Shown piece by piece: positions 6,624 to 14,487 of a stretch of 19,938 nt of DNA; the stretch's first letter is position 1; each line of letters begins with the position of its first letter. The position numbers and the translations under genes were made by a program. A model generated the notes under the pieces. That model saw nothing but the letters and a program-made list of their open reading frames with translations. It searched no databases and had not been told where the DNA came from. The stretch covers positions 1-19,938 of the forward strand of contig CBINGZ010000063.1 of the NCBI GenBank assembly GCA_966250335.1. The letters are read 5' to 3'. This DNA is from OLB7 sp966250335 (GTDB lineage: Bacteria; Bacteroidota; Ignavibacteria; OLB7).

Positions 6624-7622
6624 ATGGCAAAAGCACTTATCACCGGGGCTACCGGGTTCGTCGGCAGTCATATCGCCGATCATCTTCATGCGAAGGGATA
6701 CGACGTCAGGGTACTGACCAGGAAAAGCTCCAATCCGAAGCTCATCAAGCACCTTCCTCTTGAATACGTCAACGGCGATTTCGGGAGCCCGGAGGCGCTT
6801 CGTGATGCCGTGCTCGGTGTCGATTATATCTATCATGTGGCGGGGGCAACATCGGCGAAGGGGAGGAGCGGGTTCTTCCAGGGAAACCAGTTTGCGACAA
6901 GGAATCTTCTGGAAGCGGCCCTTCAATACAATCCGAACCTCACCCGCTTCGTTCATGTATCTAGCCTGGCCGCGGTGGGGCCCTCGTTCGGGGCCGACAG
7001 GCCGGTCGACGAGTCGACCCCCTTCCATCCGATAACCGCCTACGGGCAGAGCAAGGCGGCCGCGGAGCAGGAGGTGTTCGACAGAATGAACCTCCTTCCC
7101 GCCACCATCGTCCGTCCTCCGGTGGTCTATGGTCCGCGCGACTCGGGGACGGGAGCCTTCACCTTCTTCGTGGTGGCGGCGCGGGGAGTGGCCCCGCTGA
7201 TCGGGTTCGGCGAGAAGCTGGTGAGTCTGGTCCATGTGACCGACCTGGCGCGGGGGACGATCGAAGCGGGGGAAAGCGGCAGAGCGGAAGGGGAGGCCTA
7301 CTTCATCAGCTCCGAGGAGTTCTACACCTGGGAGCATGTGGGGGCGGTGACGGCGAAGGTCTTCGGCAGATCGAGAGTCGTGAATCTTCGCGTCCCTCAT
7401 GCCGTTGTCTACGCGGCGGCGGGGGTGAGCGGGTTCTTCGGGCTCTTCCAGAAGAAGCCGACGATCTTCGATATCGACAAGGGGCGTGACATTACCACCC
7501 CCTACTGGATCTGTAGTGTTCGGAAGGCGCAGGAGCATTTCGGCTACCGCCAGCTCGTGCCGTTCGAACAGGGGGTGGCGGAGACGATCGCCTGGTATCG
7601 GGAACATGGCTGGATCAAGTGA
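6624..7622 (+). CDS. Extended SDR NAD(P)-dependent epimerase/dehydratase
   Basis: This 332-residue enzyme belongs to the extended short-chain dehydrogenase/reductase superfamily. The Rossmann nucleotide-binding motif GATGFVG lies at residues 8-14. VSSLAAVG (about 112-119) supplies the catalytic Ser, and Y140-G-Q-S-K144 is the YxxxK pair. RPPVVYGPRD follows, a typical substrate-domain segment. Relatives include nucleoside-diphosphate-sugar epimerases and dihydroflavonol-4-reductase-like or 3-beta-hydroxysteroid-dehydrogenase-like enzymes. The substrate cannot be told from sequence alone. It is cytoplasmic, of normal length, and ATG-started 61 bases after the small lipoprotein gene. No nearby sugar or lipid genes help narrow the role. 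Confidence 0.88.
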   Translation: MAKALITGATGFVGSHIADHLHAKGYDVRVLTRKSSNPKLIKHLPLEYVNGDFGSPEALRDAVLGVDYIYHVAGATSAKGRSGFFQGNQFATRNLLEAALQYNPNLTRFVHVSSLAAVGPSFGADRPVDESTPFHPITAYGQSKAAAEQEVFDRMNLLPATIVRPPVVYGPRDSGTGAFTFFVVAARGVAPLIGFGEKLVSLVHVTDLARGTIEAGESGRAEGEAYFISSEEFYTWEHVGAVTAKVFGRSRVVNLRVPHAVVYAAAGVSGFFGLFQKKPTIFDIDKGRDITTPYWICSVRKAQEHFGYRQLVPFEQGVAETIAWYREHGWIK

Positions 7623-7729
7623 TTCGTCGAAATTCAGCGGCATCTTCCCCTATTGCAAATCGTCTCGCGGGGCCTTCGGATGTAACCAAGGGGTGGGGGG
7701 CGGTGTTCTCCTCTATCATTAGAAAGTCC

Positions 7730-7759
7730 TTGCCTACGTTAAACGCATCCGCCTATATT
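7730..7759 (+). promoter_or_regulatory. Candidate promoter for porV
   Basis: TTGCCT (7730-7735) and TATATT (7754-7759) are separated by 18 bases. This is a reasonable -35/-10 pair, though the -35 is weak. It would give a leader of about 165 bases before porV. The TATATTGG also loosely resembles the Bacteroidota -7 element TAnnTTTG. It is a prediction only. Confidence 0.3.
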
Positions 7760-7877
7760 GGCTGACGTCCATTTATCTCACAGAGGCTGCTATCGATCAT
7801 TTCAAGACGACATGCACTACGAAGCTCCAATCGTGCAGGTGCCGTACCTCGTCATTATCGATGAGCGACGATGCGCT

Positions 7878-7889
7878 GAGCGATCGCTC
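7878..7889. promoter_or_regulatory. 12-bp perfect palindrome, possible operator
   Basis: GAGCGATCGCTC is self-complementary and lies about 40 bases before the porV start, in the transcribed leader if the candidate promoter is right. It might bind a dimeric regulator, but its core GCGATCGC is a common short palindrome in GC-rich genomes. Confidence 0.25.
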
Positions 7890-7929
7890 GTTCGATACCG
7901 AAGCTTGATTTGAACGCGTACTAAACTCT

Positions 7930-9033
7930 ATGAGGATTCCCACGATGTGGACATCAGTCTTCCGCCGTCTGCCGCTGGCCGTCCCGCTCCTTCTTCTGGC
8001 CCCGGCGATGACCCAGGCACAGACGACCGGCGGAGGCTCGGCGGTTCCATTCCTGCTGATTTCACCGAACGCGCGCGCAAGCGGCATGGGTGAGGCCGGA
8101 ACCGGCATAGCAAACGACATCAACGCGAGCTTCTGGAACATCGGCGGCCTTGCCTTCCAGAAGAACACGCAGCTCGGGCTCACCTACTCCAAGTGGCTTC
8201 CGCAGTTCAACGCCGATCTCCACTACAGCTACCTCAGCGGCTCGACCTACTCCCAGGAACTCGACGGTGCTCTCAGCGCGCACATGGTCTTCCTCGATCT
8301 GGGTGAGTTCCAGCAGACGTTCGAGAACGGCCAGCCGGGAAGCAAGTTCCGCTCGCTCGAGTTCGCGCTCGGCGTCGGGTATTCGACCAAGTTCGCCGAC
8401 GATATCGGCGTGGGAATCCAGGGACGGTATATCCAGTCGAACCTCTCCACCGTCTCGGTCAGCAACGAGCAGGGGAGCGGCATCGGTCGCAGCGTCGGTT
8501 TCGATATCGGCGGCCTCTGGACCCCCGAGACCGACTGGGGGATGCCGAAGGACTTCCTCAGTCTCGGCGCAACCTTCACCAATATCGGTCCCAAGATCCA
8601 CTATATCGATATCGCCCAGGCCGATCCTCTCCCCACCACCTTCCGCATCGGCGCCGGCCTTCATCTGGTGGAGGATGAGTACAACAACCTGACGTTCGCC
8701 ATCGACATGACCAAGCTGCTGGTCAACCGTCCCAGCAAGAACGAGGTCGATCCGGTGCCGAAGTCGATCCTGACGTCGTGGTCCAACGGCAAGGGGGTCG
8801 AGCTCTCGACAGGTCTGGAATACTGGTACGAGGATCTTGTGGCGCTTCGCGCCGGATACTTCACCGAGTCGGTCAACGGCGGCAACCGCGAGTTCCTGAC
8901 CTTCGGCGCCGGACTCCGGTACGAGATCTACGGCTTCGACTTCAGCTATATCAACACGATCGAGGAGACCCATCCGCTGGCGAACACGCTTCGCTTCACG
9001 CTGGTAGTGGACTTCGATCGTCCCGTGAAGTAA
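7930..9033 (+). CDS. porV: Type IX secretion outer-membrane protein PorV
   Basis: PorV (also called LptO) is an outer-membrane beta-barrel that collects substrates leaving the T9SS translocon and passes them to the sortase. The 367-residue product has a signal peptide ending near MTQAQ. The hallmark PorV/PorQ-family segment follows: SAVPFLLISPNARASGMG, then a NDINASFWN motif. Alternating amphipathic strands continue to the C-terminus, which ends in LRFTLVVDFDRPVK. Length fits the family. A second ATG at 7945 has GAGG at a better distance and also leaves a full signal peptide, so the true start may be there. The gene is transcribed alone and ends in a strong terminator. It lies about 7 kb from the gldLM genes. 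A PorQ-like paralogue is the main alternative. Confidence 0.87.
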   Translation: MRIPTMWTSVFRRLPLAVPLLLLAPAMTQAQTTGGGSAVPFLLISPNARASGMGEAGTGIANDINASFWNIGGLAFQKNTQLGLTYSKWLPQFNADLHYSYLSGSTYSQELDGALSAHMVFLDLGEFQQTFENGQPGSKFRSLEFALGVGYSTKFADDIGVGIQGRYIQSNLSTVSVSNEQGSGIGRSVGFDIGGLWTPETDWGMPKDFLSLGATFTNIGPKIHYIDIAQADPLPTTFRIGAGLHLVEDEYNNLTFAIDMTKLLVNRPSKNEVDPVPKSILTSWSNGKGVELSTGLEYWYEDLVALRAGYFTESVNGGNREFLTFGAGLRYEIYGFDFSYINTIEETHPLANTLRFTLVVDFDRPVK

Positions 9034-9123
9034 TTCGGGTCCAGCGGCCCGGGGCGTCGGTCCGGATGAGCCGATCCCCGGACGCTCCGCAGAAGCATGT
9101 GAAGATGATGTCTCGATAATGAG

Positions 9124-9156
9124 AGCCCGGACGCTGGTGCGTGCCGGGCTTTTTTG
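9124..9156 (+). terminator. Rho-independent terminator of porV
   Basis: AGCCCGG-ACGC, loop TGGT, GCGT-(G)-CCGGGCT form a stem of 7 plus 4 pairs with one bulged G, followed by a run of T. It lies 90 bases after the porV stop codon. On the other strand it has no T run, so it acts for porV. Confidence 0.88.
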
Positions 9157-9195
9157 TCGGGGATGGGGCGGGCGAGAGTTCGGCTTCCGACCCGC

Positions 9196-10080
9196 TCAGG
9201 GCCGGCCGCCCCCCATCGACCGGGCTATCCGTTCGGCCTGCAACGCGCGGTGGTCGGTGGGAAACGTCCGCATGAACTTCTCGTAGGCGCGCAGTCCCTC
9301 CTCCGATCGGCCGGCGCTCACGAAGGTCTCGGCCTGGGCGTAGAGGGCGTCGGCGGAGGTGGGGTCGAGGGTCAGGGCGATGCGGAAGGCGTCGAGCGCC
9401 TCCTCGTATTCGCCGATTCTGGAAAGAGTCGTGCCGAGCTGAATCCACATCTTCGGCTCCTCGGGCTTCAATTCGCTCAGCATGCGATAGTTCTCCACGG
9501 CCTCGTGCTCGCGTCCCATCATGGTAAGGAGCTTGGCGCGCTGCGAGTGCGCCTGGGCGTAGCGGGGATTGAGCGCCAGCGCCGTATCCAGATGCGCCAG
9601 CGCGGAGTCGTGGATGCTCAGCATCCTGTAGGCGTCGGCCAGCACGGTGCGCGCCCTCACGAAGCTCGGTTCGATCCGGATCGCCTTCTTCAGCCAGGCG
9701 ATCGCCAGTTCGGGATCACTGTTGTCGAGCTGGACGTCGGCATAGACGAAACTCGCCATCGAGGAGGCGGGATTTTCAGCGATCATCCTCTCGGCGACCT
9801 CCAGCTCCTTCTCCAGCTCCTTCTCCGCCTTATAGATTGCAATAATCTTCTGATATTCGCCGATCTGTGACGGCTCGGTCGTGATGACCCTCTCCGCAGC
9901 GGCGATGATCGAATCGTGGGCGAGCCGCACGGAGTCGCGACGGCGCCCCACGGAATCGCCCGGATGGAGCGTCCGCGCGTGATACGACGCCCCCATGACC
10001 GGGGTCGGCCGGGCCGGAAGAGCGCGAGGGAGGATCGCCAGAACGATCGCCGCGAGGATGGGAATGAGAATTCTGACCAT
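9196..10080 (-). CDS. Secreted or membrane-anchored TPR-repeat protein
   Basis: The product has 294 residues from the start chosen at 10080, where MVRILIPILAAIVLAILP forms a signal peptide or N-terminal anchor. An in-frame ATG at 10116 would add twelve residues in front that do not look like a signal peptide. Residues about 65-285 are tandem 34-residue tetratricopeptide repeats, for example AIAWLKKAIRIEPSFVRA, SALAHLDTALALNPRYAQAH, AVENYRMLSELKPEEPKMW and ALDAFRIALTLDPTSADAL. There seem to be about six. Such proteins act as periplasmic scaffolds, and TPR lipoproteins occur among T9SS and motility accessory factors. Here there is no direct evidence for that. It is divergent from mltG, with 51 bases between the starts. 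Confidence 0.75.
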   Translation of the reverse strand: MVRILIPILAAIVLAILPRALPARPTPVMGASYHARTLHPGDSVGRRRDSVRLAHDSIIAAAERVITTEPSQIGEYQKIIAIYKAEKELEKELEVAERMIAENPASSMASFVYADVQLDNSDPELAIAWLKKAIRIEPSFVRARTVLADAYRMLSIHDSALAHLDTALALNPRYAQAHSQRAKLLTMMGREHEAVENYRMLSELKPEEPKMWIQLGTTLSRIGEYEEALDAFRIALTLDPTSADALYAQAETFVSAGRSEEGLRAYEKFMRTFPTDHRALQAERIARSMGGGRP

Positions 10081-10131
10081 AGGAAATCGCCGAAAATCTA
10101 CTACGGCGATCCCCACTCTGCAAGTGACTCA

Positions 10132-11136
10132 ATGATGCGAAAGGTATTTACGGTCGTGGTCCTCCTCCTTCTGGCGGTCGCAGGCTATTTCGCCTGGCAG
10201 ATCTGGCTCGGCACGCCCGGTTCCAACGAGGTGATCGTCAGGATCCCGGAAGGCGCCGGTTTCGACGAAATCCTCGATTCGCTGGAGGATGAAGGGTTGA
10301 TCGCCAGCCGGACCTCCTTCAAACTCCTTGCCGCCGCCACCGGGAACGACGCGCGCATCAGGCCCGGAACCTACAAGTTCACCCGGGGGCTCCCGAACGC
10401 CGAACTGCTCGACGCGCTCGTCGAGGGACGCTCCACCGTGAAGGTGAAGGTGACCTTCCCCGAGGGAATCACGCTCCGGCGCATGGCCTCGATCGTCGGC
10501 CGCATCGCCGAGAGCGACTCCGCCGAGTTCATCAGACTCGCCAACGACCGGGCGTTCCTGCAGACGATCGGCATCAACGCCGGCACCGCCGAAGGCTATC
10601 TGATGCCCGATACCTACTTCGTCTTCTGGGGAGAAAAACCGGCGGTGATCCTGCGGAAGATGGCGACCCTCTTCCGGAACTTCTATACCGACCCCCTCAA
10701 GAAACAGGCTGCCGCGCAGAACCTGACCCCGTATCAGGTGATCATCCTTGCTTCGATCGTCGAGGGAGAGGCGAGGGTGGGATCGGAGCGTCCCCGCATC
10801 GCCGGGCTCTACCTGAACCGGCTCCGCCGCGGGATGAAGCTGGAGGCGGACCCGACCGTCCAGTATATCCTTCCGGACGGACCTCGGCGTCTTCTCTTCC
10901 GCGATCTCAAGATCGAGAGCCCGTACAACACCTACCAGAACGTCGGGCTCCCCCCGGCGCCGATCAACAACCCCAGCCGGGCGTCGATCCTGGCGGTCCT
11001 GAACGCGGAGCGCCACGACTACATCTACATGGTCGCCAAGGCGGACGGAAGCGGCGCCCATACCTTCACCCGCAACGACCGCGAACATCTCCGCGCCGTG
11101 CAGGAATATCGCAGGCGGAGGGCGGAAGCCGAATAG
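10132..11136 (+). CDS. mltG: Endolytic murein transglycosylase MltG
   Basis: MltG (YceG) cuts nascent glycan strands in the periplasm and so ends peptidoglycan polymerisation. This 334-residue protein has one N-terminal membrane segment (about residues 4-25). A LysM-like region follows with IPEGAGFDEILDSL and RPGTYKFTRG. The catalytic domain contains EGYLMPDTYF, ASIVEGEAR with the probable catalytic Glu211, and DPTVQYIL. The family signature YNTYQNVGLPPAPINNP is also present. The length is normal. Two ATGs are adjacent at 10132 and 10135. Neither has a ribosome-binding sequence, so either may be used. The gene appears to be single and converges on the downstream hydrolase with only 24 bases between the ends. 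Confidence 0.95.
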   Translation: MMRKVFTVVVLLLLAVAGYFAWQIWLGTPGSNEVIVRIPEGAGFDEILDSLEDEGLIASRTSFKLLAAATGNDARIRPGTYKFTRGLPNAELLDALVEGRSTVKVKVTFPEGITLRRMASIVGRIAESDSAEFIRLANDRAFLQTIGINAGTAEGYLMPDTYFVFWGEKPAVILRKMATLFRNFYTDPLKKQAAAQNLTPYQVIILASIVEGEARVGSERPRIAGLYLNRLRRGMKLEADPTVQYILPDGPRRLLFRDLKIESPYNTYQNVGLPPAPINNPSRASILAVLNAERHDYIYMVAKADGSGAHTFTRNDREHLRAVQEYRRRRAEAE

Positions 11137-11160
11137 CTCCGCCCCCGCGGGCGCATTCTC

Positions 11161-11940
11161 TCAGGTCATCACCGAGGCGTCGACCCTCTCCAGCAGTTCC
11201 GTCACCGCTGCGTTGAACTCGGCGGGGTTCTCCAGGTTGGAGAGATGCCCGGCGTTCTTCACGATATGCAGGCGCGCGTCCGGAATCGCCTCCGCCATCA
11301 TCTTCCCCTCGTCGACCGTGGTCACGGCATCGTGCTCGCCGAAGATCAGAGCGGTCGGCACATTGATCGTCGGGAGCAGCTCTGTCGAATCGCGACGTAT
11401 CGACATGCCGAGCAGCGCGGCCACGGCGCTCTCGGGGGGGGAGTCGTACATCATCCTTCGCACCTGCTCGACCAGCTCGGGGTTCTCCCGGCGGGTCTTC
11501 TCCGCAAGAAGCTTCTCCATCATCCCCTCGGCAAAGGCATCGAAGTCTCCGTGTCCGATCTTTTCCACCGAGGCGTAGCGTCCCTTCCGCGCCTCATCGG
11601 TGTCGGCCGCCGCCTTCGTGTCGGCCAGGAGAAGCCCGCAGACCTTCTCGGGGAACTGTCTGAAGAATTCAAATGCGATATATCCTCCCATCGAGAGCCC
11701 GCCGATGATGCAGCGGTCGATCCCCTTCGCCTCCAGTTCGTGCCGCAGATGCCGCGCTATCCGTTCCAGGGTGAAGCTCTCCTCGTCGAGGCCGGGGGCA
11801 TGGTGGAAGCCGGGGAGATCGGGGGTGACGACGTCGGCGATATCCGCCAGCGCGCGCTGCTGCTCCCGCCACATGCCGCTGTGGAGGGGGAAGGCATGTA
11901 TCAGAACAAGGGTCGGTCTATGATCGTGTGATGAGGCCAT
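11161..11940 (-). CDS. Alpha/beta-hydrolase
   Basis: This 259-residue protein has a single alpha/beta-hydrolase fold. LVLIHAFPLHSGMW near the start gives the oxyanion region. GLSMGG holds the nucleophile Ser83. FGEHDAVT supplies Asp204 and NAGHLSNLE the His232, so the full triad is present in the expected order. No signal peptide is seen, so it should be cytoplasmic. Related enzymes include BioH-like esterases, 3-oxoadipate enol-lactonase and other carbon-carbon or ester hydrolases, and the substrate cannot be told from sequence. It starts 144 bases after the stop of the last gene in the gldL operon, on the same strand, and may or may not be part of that transcript. Confidence 0.9.
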   Translation of the reverse strand: MASSHDHRPTLVLIHAFPLHSGMWREQQRALADIADVVTPDLPGFHHAPGLDEESFTLERIARHLRHELEAKGIDRCIIGGLSMGGYIAFEFFRQFPEKVCGLLLADTKAAADTDEARKGRYASVEKIGHGDFDAFAEGMMEKLLAEKTRRENPELVEQVRRMMYDSPPESAVAALLGMSIRRDSTELLPTINVPTALIFGEHDAVTTVDEGKMMAEAIPDARLHIVKNAGHLSNLENPAEFNAAVTELLERVDASVMT

Positions 11941-12084
11941 GGCTCTGTTCTCCGGATATACGTTGAAGTTGGCCCGCCGCTCTCCGGCCCGACGCCGGAG
12001 CGGCGCGCGATGCGGATCTCGTCGGCCTGCGGACTCCGACGGCGGGAGATCATCCCAACAACGTACCCCGGTCGAGGGTTCACG

Positions 12085-13260
12085 TCAGAACTTGATGCGA
12101 GGGGTGAGGAAGAGAAGGAAGGGATGCTCGAACGGCTGGGGGGTGTGAAAGATCGCGTTGCTCACAGCCCGGAGCTCGAACCAGAGATTGTCGGTCAGGC
12201 GGACCGTGGCGCTGCCGCGCAGACCGAGATCGGCCACACCGAGCCCGAGCCTGACGTTCTCGCCGGGGAGGGTCCAGAAGAGATCGCCGACGGGGGAGAG
12301 GCGTCGTGTCCGTTCGCCGTGCGTGGGGGTTCCCTCCGGGCCGCGCCACACCTCCATATACTCCTCGAACCCGGCTCCGATATCGAGCCTGAAGCTCCCC
12401 CTGATCGTCTCGAACTCCAGGCCGTAAAGGGTCTGGATCGAGCTGGTGTGGACGTAGGCGGCCGGCGCGCTCCGGAGGGCGTCCAGCGCCCCCTCGCTCA
12501 CCGTGGTGAACCGCACCCGTCCGGTAAAGCCGTCGATACGGACCATGGCGGCGGCCCCGAACCCCGGCGCCATCAGTCGCTGGCGGAGCGGGCCGACCGA
12601 GAGGGCGCCGGAACGGAACGGCGCCAGCAGCGCGCACTCCCACTGCGGGGAGTTCAGCCCGACCCTGAGGGTGCCGTCGTTCCACCAGGAGAGGTTCGAT
12701 TCCGGCGCGCCGAGCCCGACGAAGACCCCGAGCCCCGGCTCGAAATGATAATCGGCGCGGTCGAACGACACGATGCCGCTATGGCGGCCGTTCCAGTCGT
12801 CGTGGCTGAACTCGTCTCCGGTGTAGACCTGCTCCTGCTCCGACCGGAGATCGCTTCGCGACATGAGAAGCGAGGTGTAGAGATCATCACCCAGTGCGAT
12901 ACGTATTTCGGAGACCGTGAAGATCCTGAACTGGCCGAGCGAGATCGAGACGAGCTGGCCGAGCGTGTCGGTCTGCGTACGGCTCCCGCGCAGGCGGTAG
13001 CGTATCCGTCCGACGTTCTGATTGATGTATCGTACCCAGGTATTCTTCGGCTTCAGGTCGGTGTAGTAGCGGGTGAGCGCCAGGGTGGTCCGCTGGACCA
13101 GCACGGCGTCCACAAGATTCCACTCGCTCACGGCGCCGCGCGCGCTCCCCGCCGACAGGCAGAGGAGGAGCGCCGGCAGCGCAAGCAGGATCGCGATGCT
13201 GCTCCGGACGGAACGGACGGATAGTGCTCTATTCTCACGATACGTCGGCATGGGGGGCAT
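12085..13260 (-). CDS. Outer-membrane beta-barrel-like protein at the end of the gldLM operon
   Basis: This unrecognised 391-residue protein has a signal peptide, with a hydrophobic core in SIAILLALPALLLCL and a likely cut after SARG. The rest has the alternating hydrophobic pattern of transmembrane beta-strands, for instance YHFEPGLGVFVGLG, FRLDIGAGFEEYME and VRLGLGVADLGLRG. It finishes with a C-terminal Phe (TPRIKF), which fits a beta-barrel ending in an aromatic residue. The ATG at 13260 abuts the stop codon of the preceding gene at 13261, and another ATG lies at 13251. This tight junction argues for translational coupling with the motor genes. It does not resemble GldN, GldK or PorP, as far as I can see. 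It may be a lineage-specific part of the T9SS or gliding machinery, or simply an envelope protein sharing the operon. Confidence 0.7.
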   Translation of the reverse strand: MPPMPTYRENRALSVRSVRSSIAILLALPALLLCLSAGSARGAVSEWNLVDAVLVQRTTLALTRYYTDLKPKNTWVRYINQNVGRIRYRLRGSRTQTDTLGQLVSISLGQFRIFTVSEIRIALGDDLYTSLLMSRSDLRSEQEQVYTGDEFSHDDWNGRHSGIVSFDRADYHFEPGLGVFVGLGAPESNLSWWNDGTLRVGLNSPQWECALLAPFRSGALSVGPLRQRLMAPGFGAAAMVRIDGFTGRVRFTTVSEGALDALRSAPAAYVHTSSIQTLYGLEFETIRGSFRLDIGAGFEEYMEVWRGPEGTPTHGERTRRLSPVGDLFWTLPGENVRLGLGVADLGLRGSATVRLTDNLWFELRAVSNAIFHTPQPFEHPFLLFLTPRIKF

Positions 13261-14487
13261 TCAGAACGTGAATGTCGGAGAGAGCATGATCGAAACGGAG
13301 GGAAGATACGGAGGACGCTCGCCGAGCACCCCGTGCGCCGCCAGCGACAGGCGCATTCCCCACCGCTCCGAGAACTGTTCGTTCAGGGAGAGCACCAGGC
13401 TGCTCCGTTTCAGGTCGTCGAGACCGGCCAGGAGTTCGGCCGCCGCCGTCCGTCGCAGGGCGCCCTCCTCGGTCGCTATCGCGTACTCCAGCCGGGCCAT
13501 CAGCCTGTAATTGTCCTCGTCCCTGTCGGTGCTCTCCGTTGCGTCGCGATAGATCTTCCGGACCGTCTGCTGATAGAGCGGTCCCAGCTTCAGCCGGAGG
13601 AAGCCGTCGTCGACCGGAGAACGGCCGATGGGGATCATGAAGTAGAAGAGCGCGGAGCGGCTCATCACGTAGCCCGTATCCCCCTGGTTCGCTCTGTCTC
13701 CAAAGATCTTGGAGGGATCGGAGAAGGTGAGCGCCCCTCCGAACGGATCGTTCTCGAACGAGACCCCGGCCCCGAGCGCCCCGTCGAGGTTGCCGGTGAT
13801 CGTCGGATCGAGCCGGGGGATGAAGGAGTTCGGAAGCTCCATCCACGCGCGTAACCGGCGGAACGCTCCGCCGACCCGGATCGTGCCCGAGGTCAGCCCC
13901 GGCAGTCCGATCTCCTCGAACCCGAACCCCGCCCACAACCGCAGCTCGCGCGTGAGGGGGAGGGTGCTTCTGTAAAGGTCGAGCTGGCGGGGGGGGACGA
14001 AGTCGGCCGCGTCGAAGGCGATGTTGTAGAGATCGAGCTCCGTCACCTCCTCCTGGTAGTTCGGGGCGGCGTAGGGCCAGAGCTCCTCGTTGACGACCGT
14101 GAGCGTTTCGTCGCGCCAGTAATAGTTCCGGTGCACCAGCGAATCGATCGTCCCTTTCCCGAGGAACTGGGAAAAATCGGAGTCGATCACGATGGTTCCC
14201 AGCACAAGTCGTGCCAGGGTCGGGGTGCGGCGTCCCGTGGTGGGGTCGAGATGGACGATGACGGTGACCCGCAGGGGATCGTCCAGCCGGGCGGTGGGGG
14301 CCGTGTTGTCCTCGCGCGTGAGCCAGTCGTTGGCGCGCGCGATGACGGAGCGGGCCAGCCACTGCTGCAGGTCGTGCCGCTTGTCCTGGACCGTCCAGGA
14401 CGCCTGGAAGACCTCCTGTGCGGCGGCAGAGGCCGAGGCAAGGAGGAAGACCGCAAGGAGCGCCGTATGGAAACGTCTATCTGGCAC
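13261..14487 (-). CDS. Outer-membrane beta-barrel-like protein downstream of gldM
   Basis: This 408-residue protein starts with GTG at 14487, giving the signal peptide MPDRRFHTALLAVFLLASAS with a cut near SAAAQ. The start overlaps the gldM stop by 11 bases, so translation is probably coupled. Residues about 25-150 look globular and periplasmic, including VTVIVHLDPTTGRRTPTLARL and a Tyr/Trp-rich NYYWRDETL. After about 165 alternating strands suggest a barrel, for example LRLWAGFGFEEIGLPG, TIRVGGAFRRLRAW and LRLSLAAHG. The protein ends in SPTFTF with a C-terminal Phe. It stands where gldN usually follows gldM, but no GldN/PorN pattern can be seen. A role as an outer-membrane partner of the GldLM motor is inferred only from position. 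Confidence 0.72.
   Translation of the reverse strand: MPDRRFHTALLAVFLLASASAAAQEVFQASWTVQDKRHDLQQWLARSVIARANDWLTREDNTAPTARLDDPLRVTVIVHLDPTTGRRTPTLARLVLGTIVIDSDFSQFLGKGTIDSLVHRNYYWRDETLTVVNEELWPYAAPNYQEEVTELDLYNIAFDAADFVPPRQLDLYRSTLPLTRELRLWAGFGFEEIGLPGLTSGTIRVGGAFRRLRAWMELPNSFIPRLDPTITGNLDGALGAGVSFENDPFGGALTFSDPSKIFGDRANQGDTGYVMSRSALFYFMIPIGRSPVDDGFLRLKLGPLYQQTVRKIYRDATESTDRDEDNYRLMARLEYAIATEEGALRRTAAAELLAGLDDLKRSSLVLSLNEQFSERWGMRLSLAAHGVLGERPPYLPSVSIMLSPTFTF

Larger units (their letters stand above)
7623..7929. other. Intergenic region upstream of porV
   Basis: This region of about 307 bases has no credible gene. It holds the candidate promoter at 7730-7759 and a perfect 12-bp palindrome at 7878-7889. 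The remaining long leader before porV shows no riboswitch-like structure that I can recognise. There is no visible terminator for the upstream epimerase. Confidence 0.5.

Noticed and set aside
6546..7643. A 365-codon open frame on the minus strand opposite the epimerase
   Set aside because: The plus-strand frame has a complete SDR motif set. The opposite frame has no recognisable motif.
8062..8973. A 303-codon minus-strand frame inside porV
   Set aside because: It is an antisense shadow of the PorV barrel, with low-complexity Glu/Val/Gly content.
11137..11160. Terminator between mltG and the hydrolase
   Set aside because: The GC-rich GCCC-CCGC-GGGC stem is short and has no T run on either strand.
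12010..13224. A 404-codon open frame on the plus strand opposite the second barrel-like gene
   Set aside because: The residue mix (Glu, Arg, Pro, Gly runs) is typical of antisense reading in GC-rich DNA. The minus-strand frame has a signal peptide and a C-terminal Phe.
13261..14487. GldN/PorN assignment for the gene after gldM
   Set aside because: Its position suits gldN, but I could not see the PorN-type Tyr/Trp-rich start motif, and the second half looks like a membrane barrel rather than a periplasmic protein.
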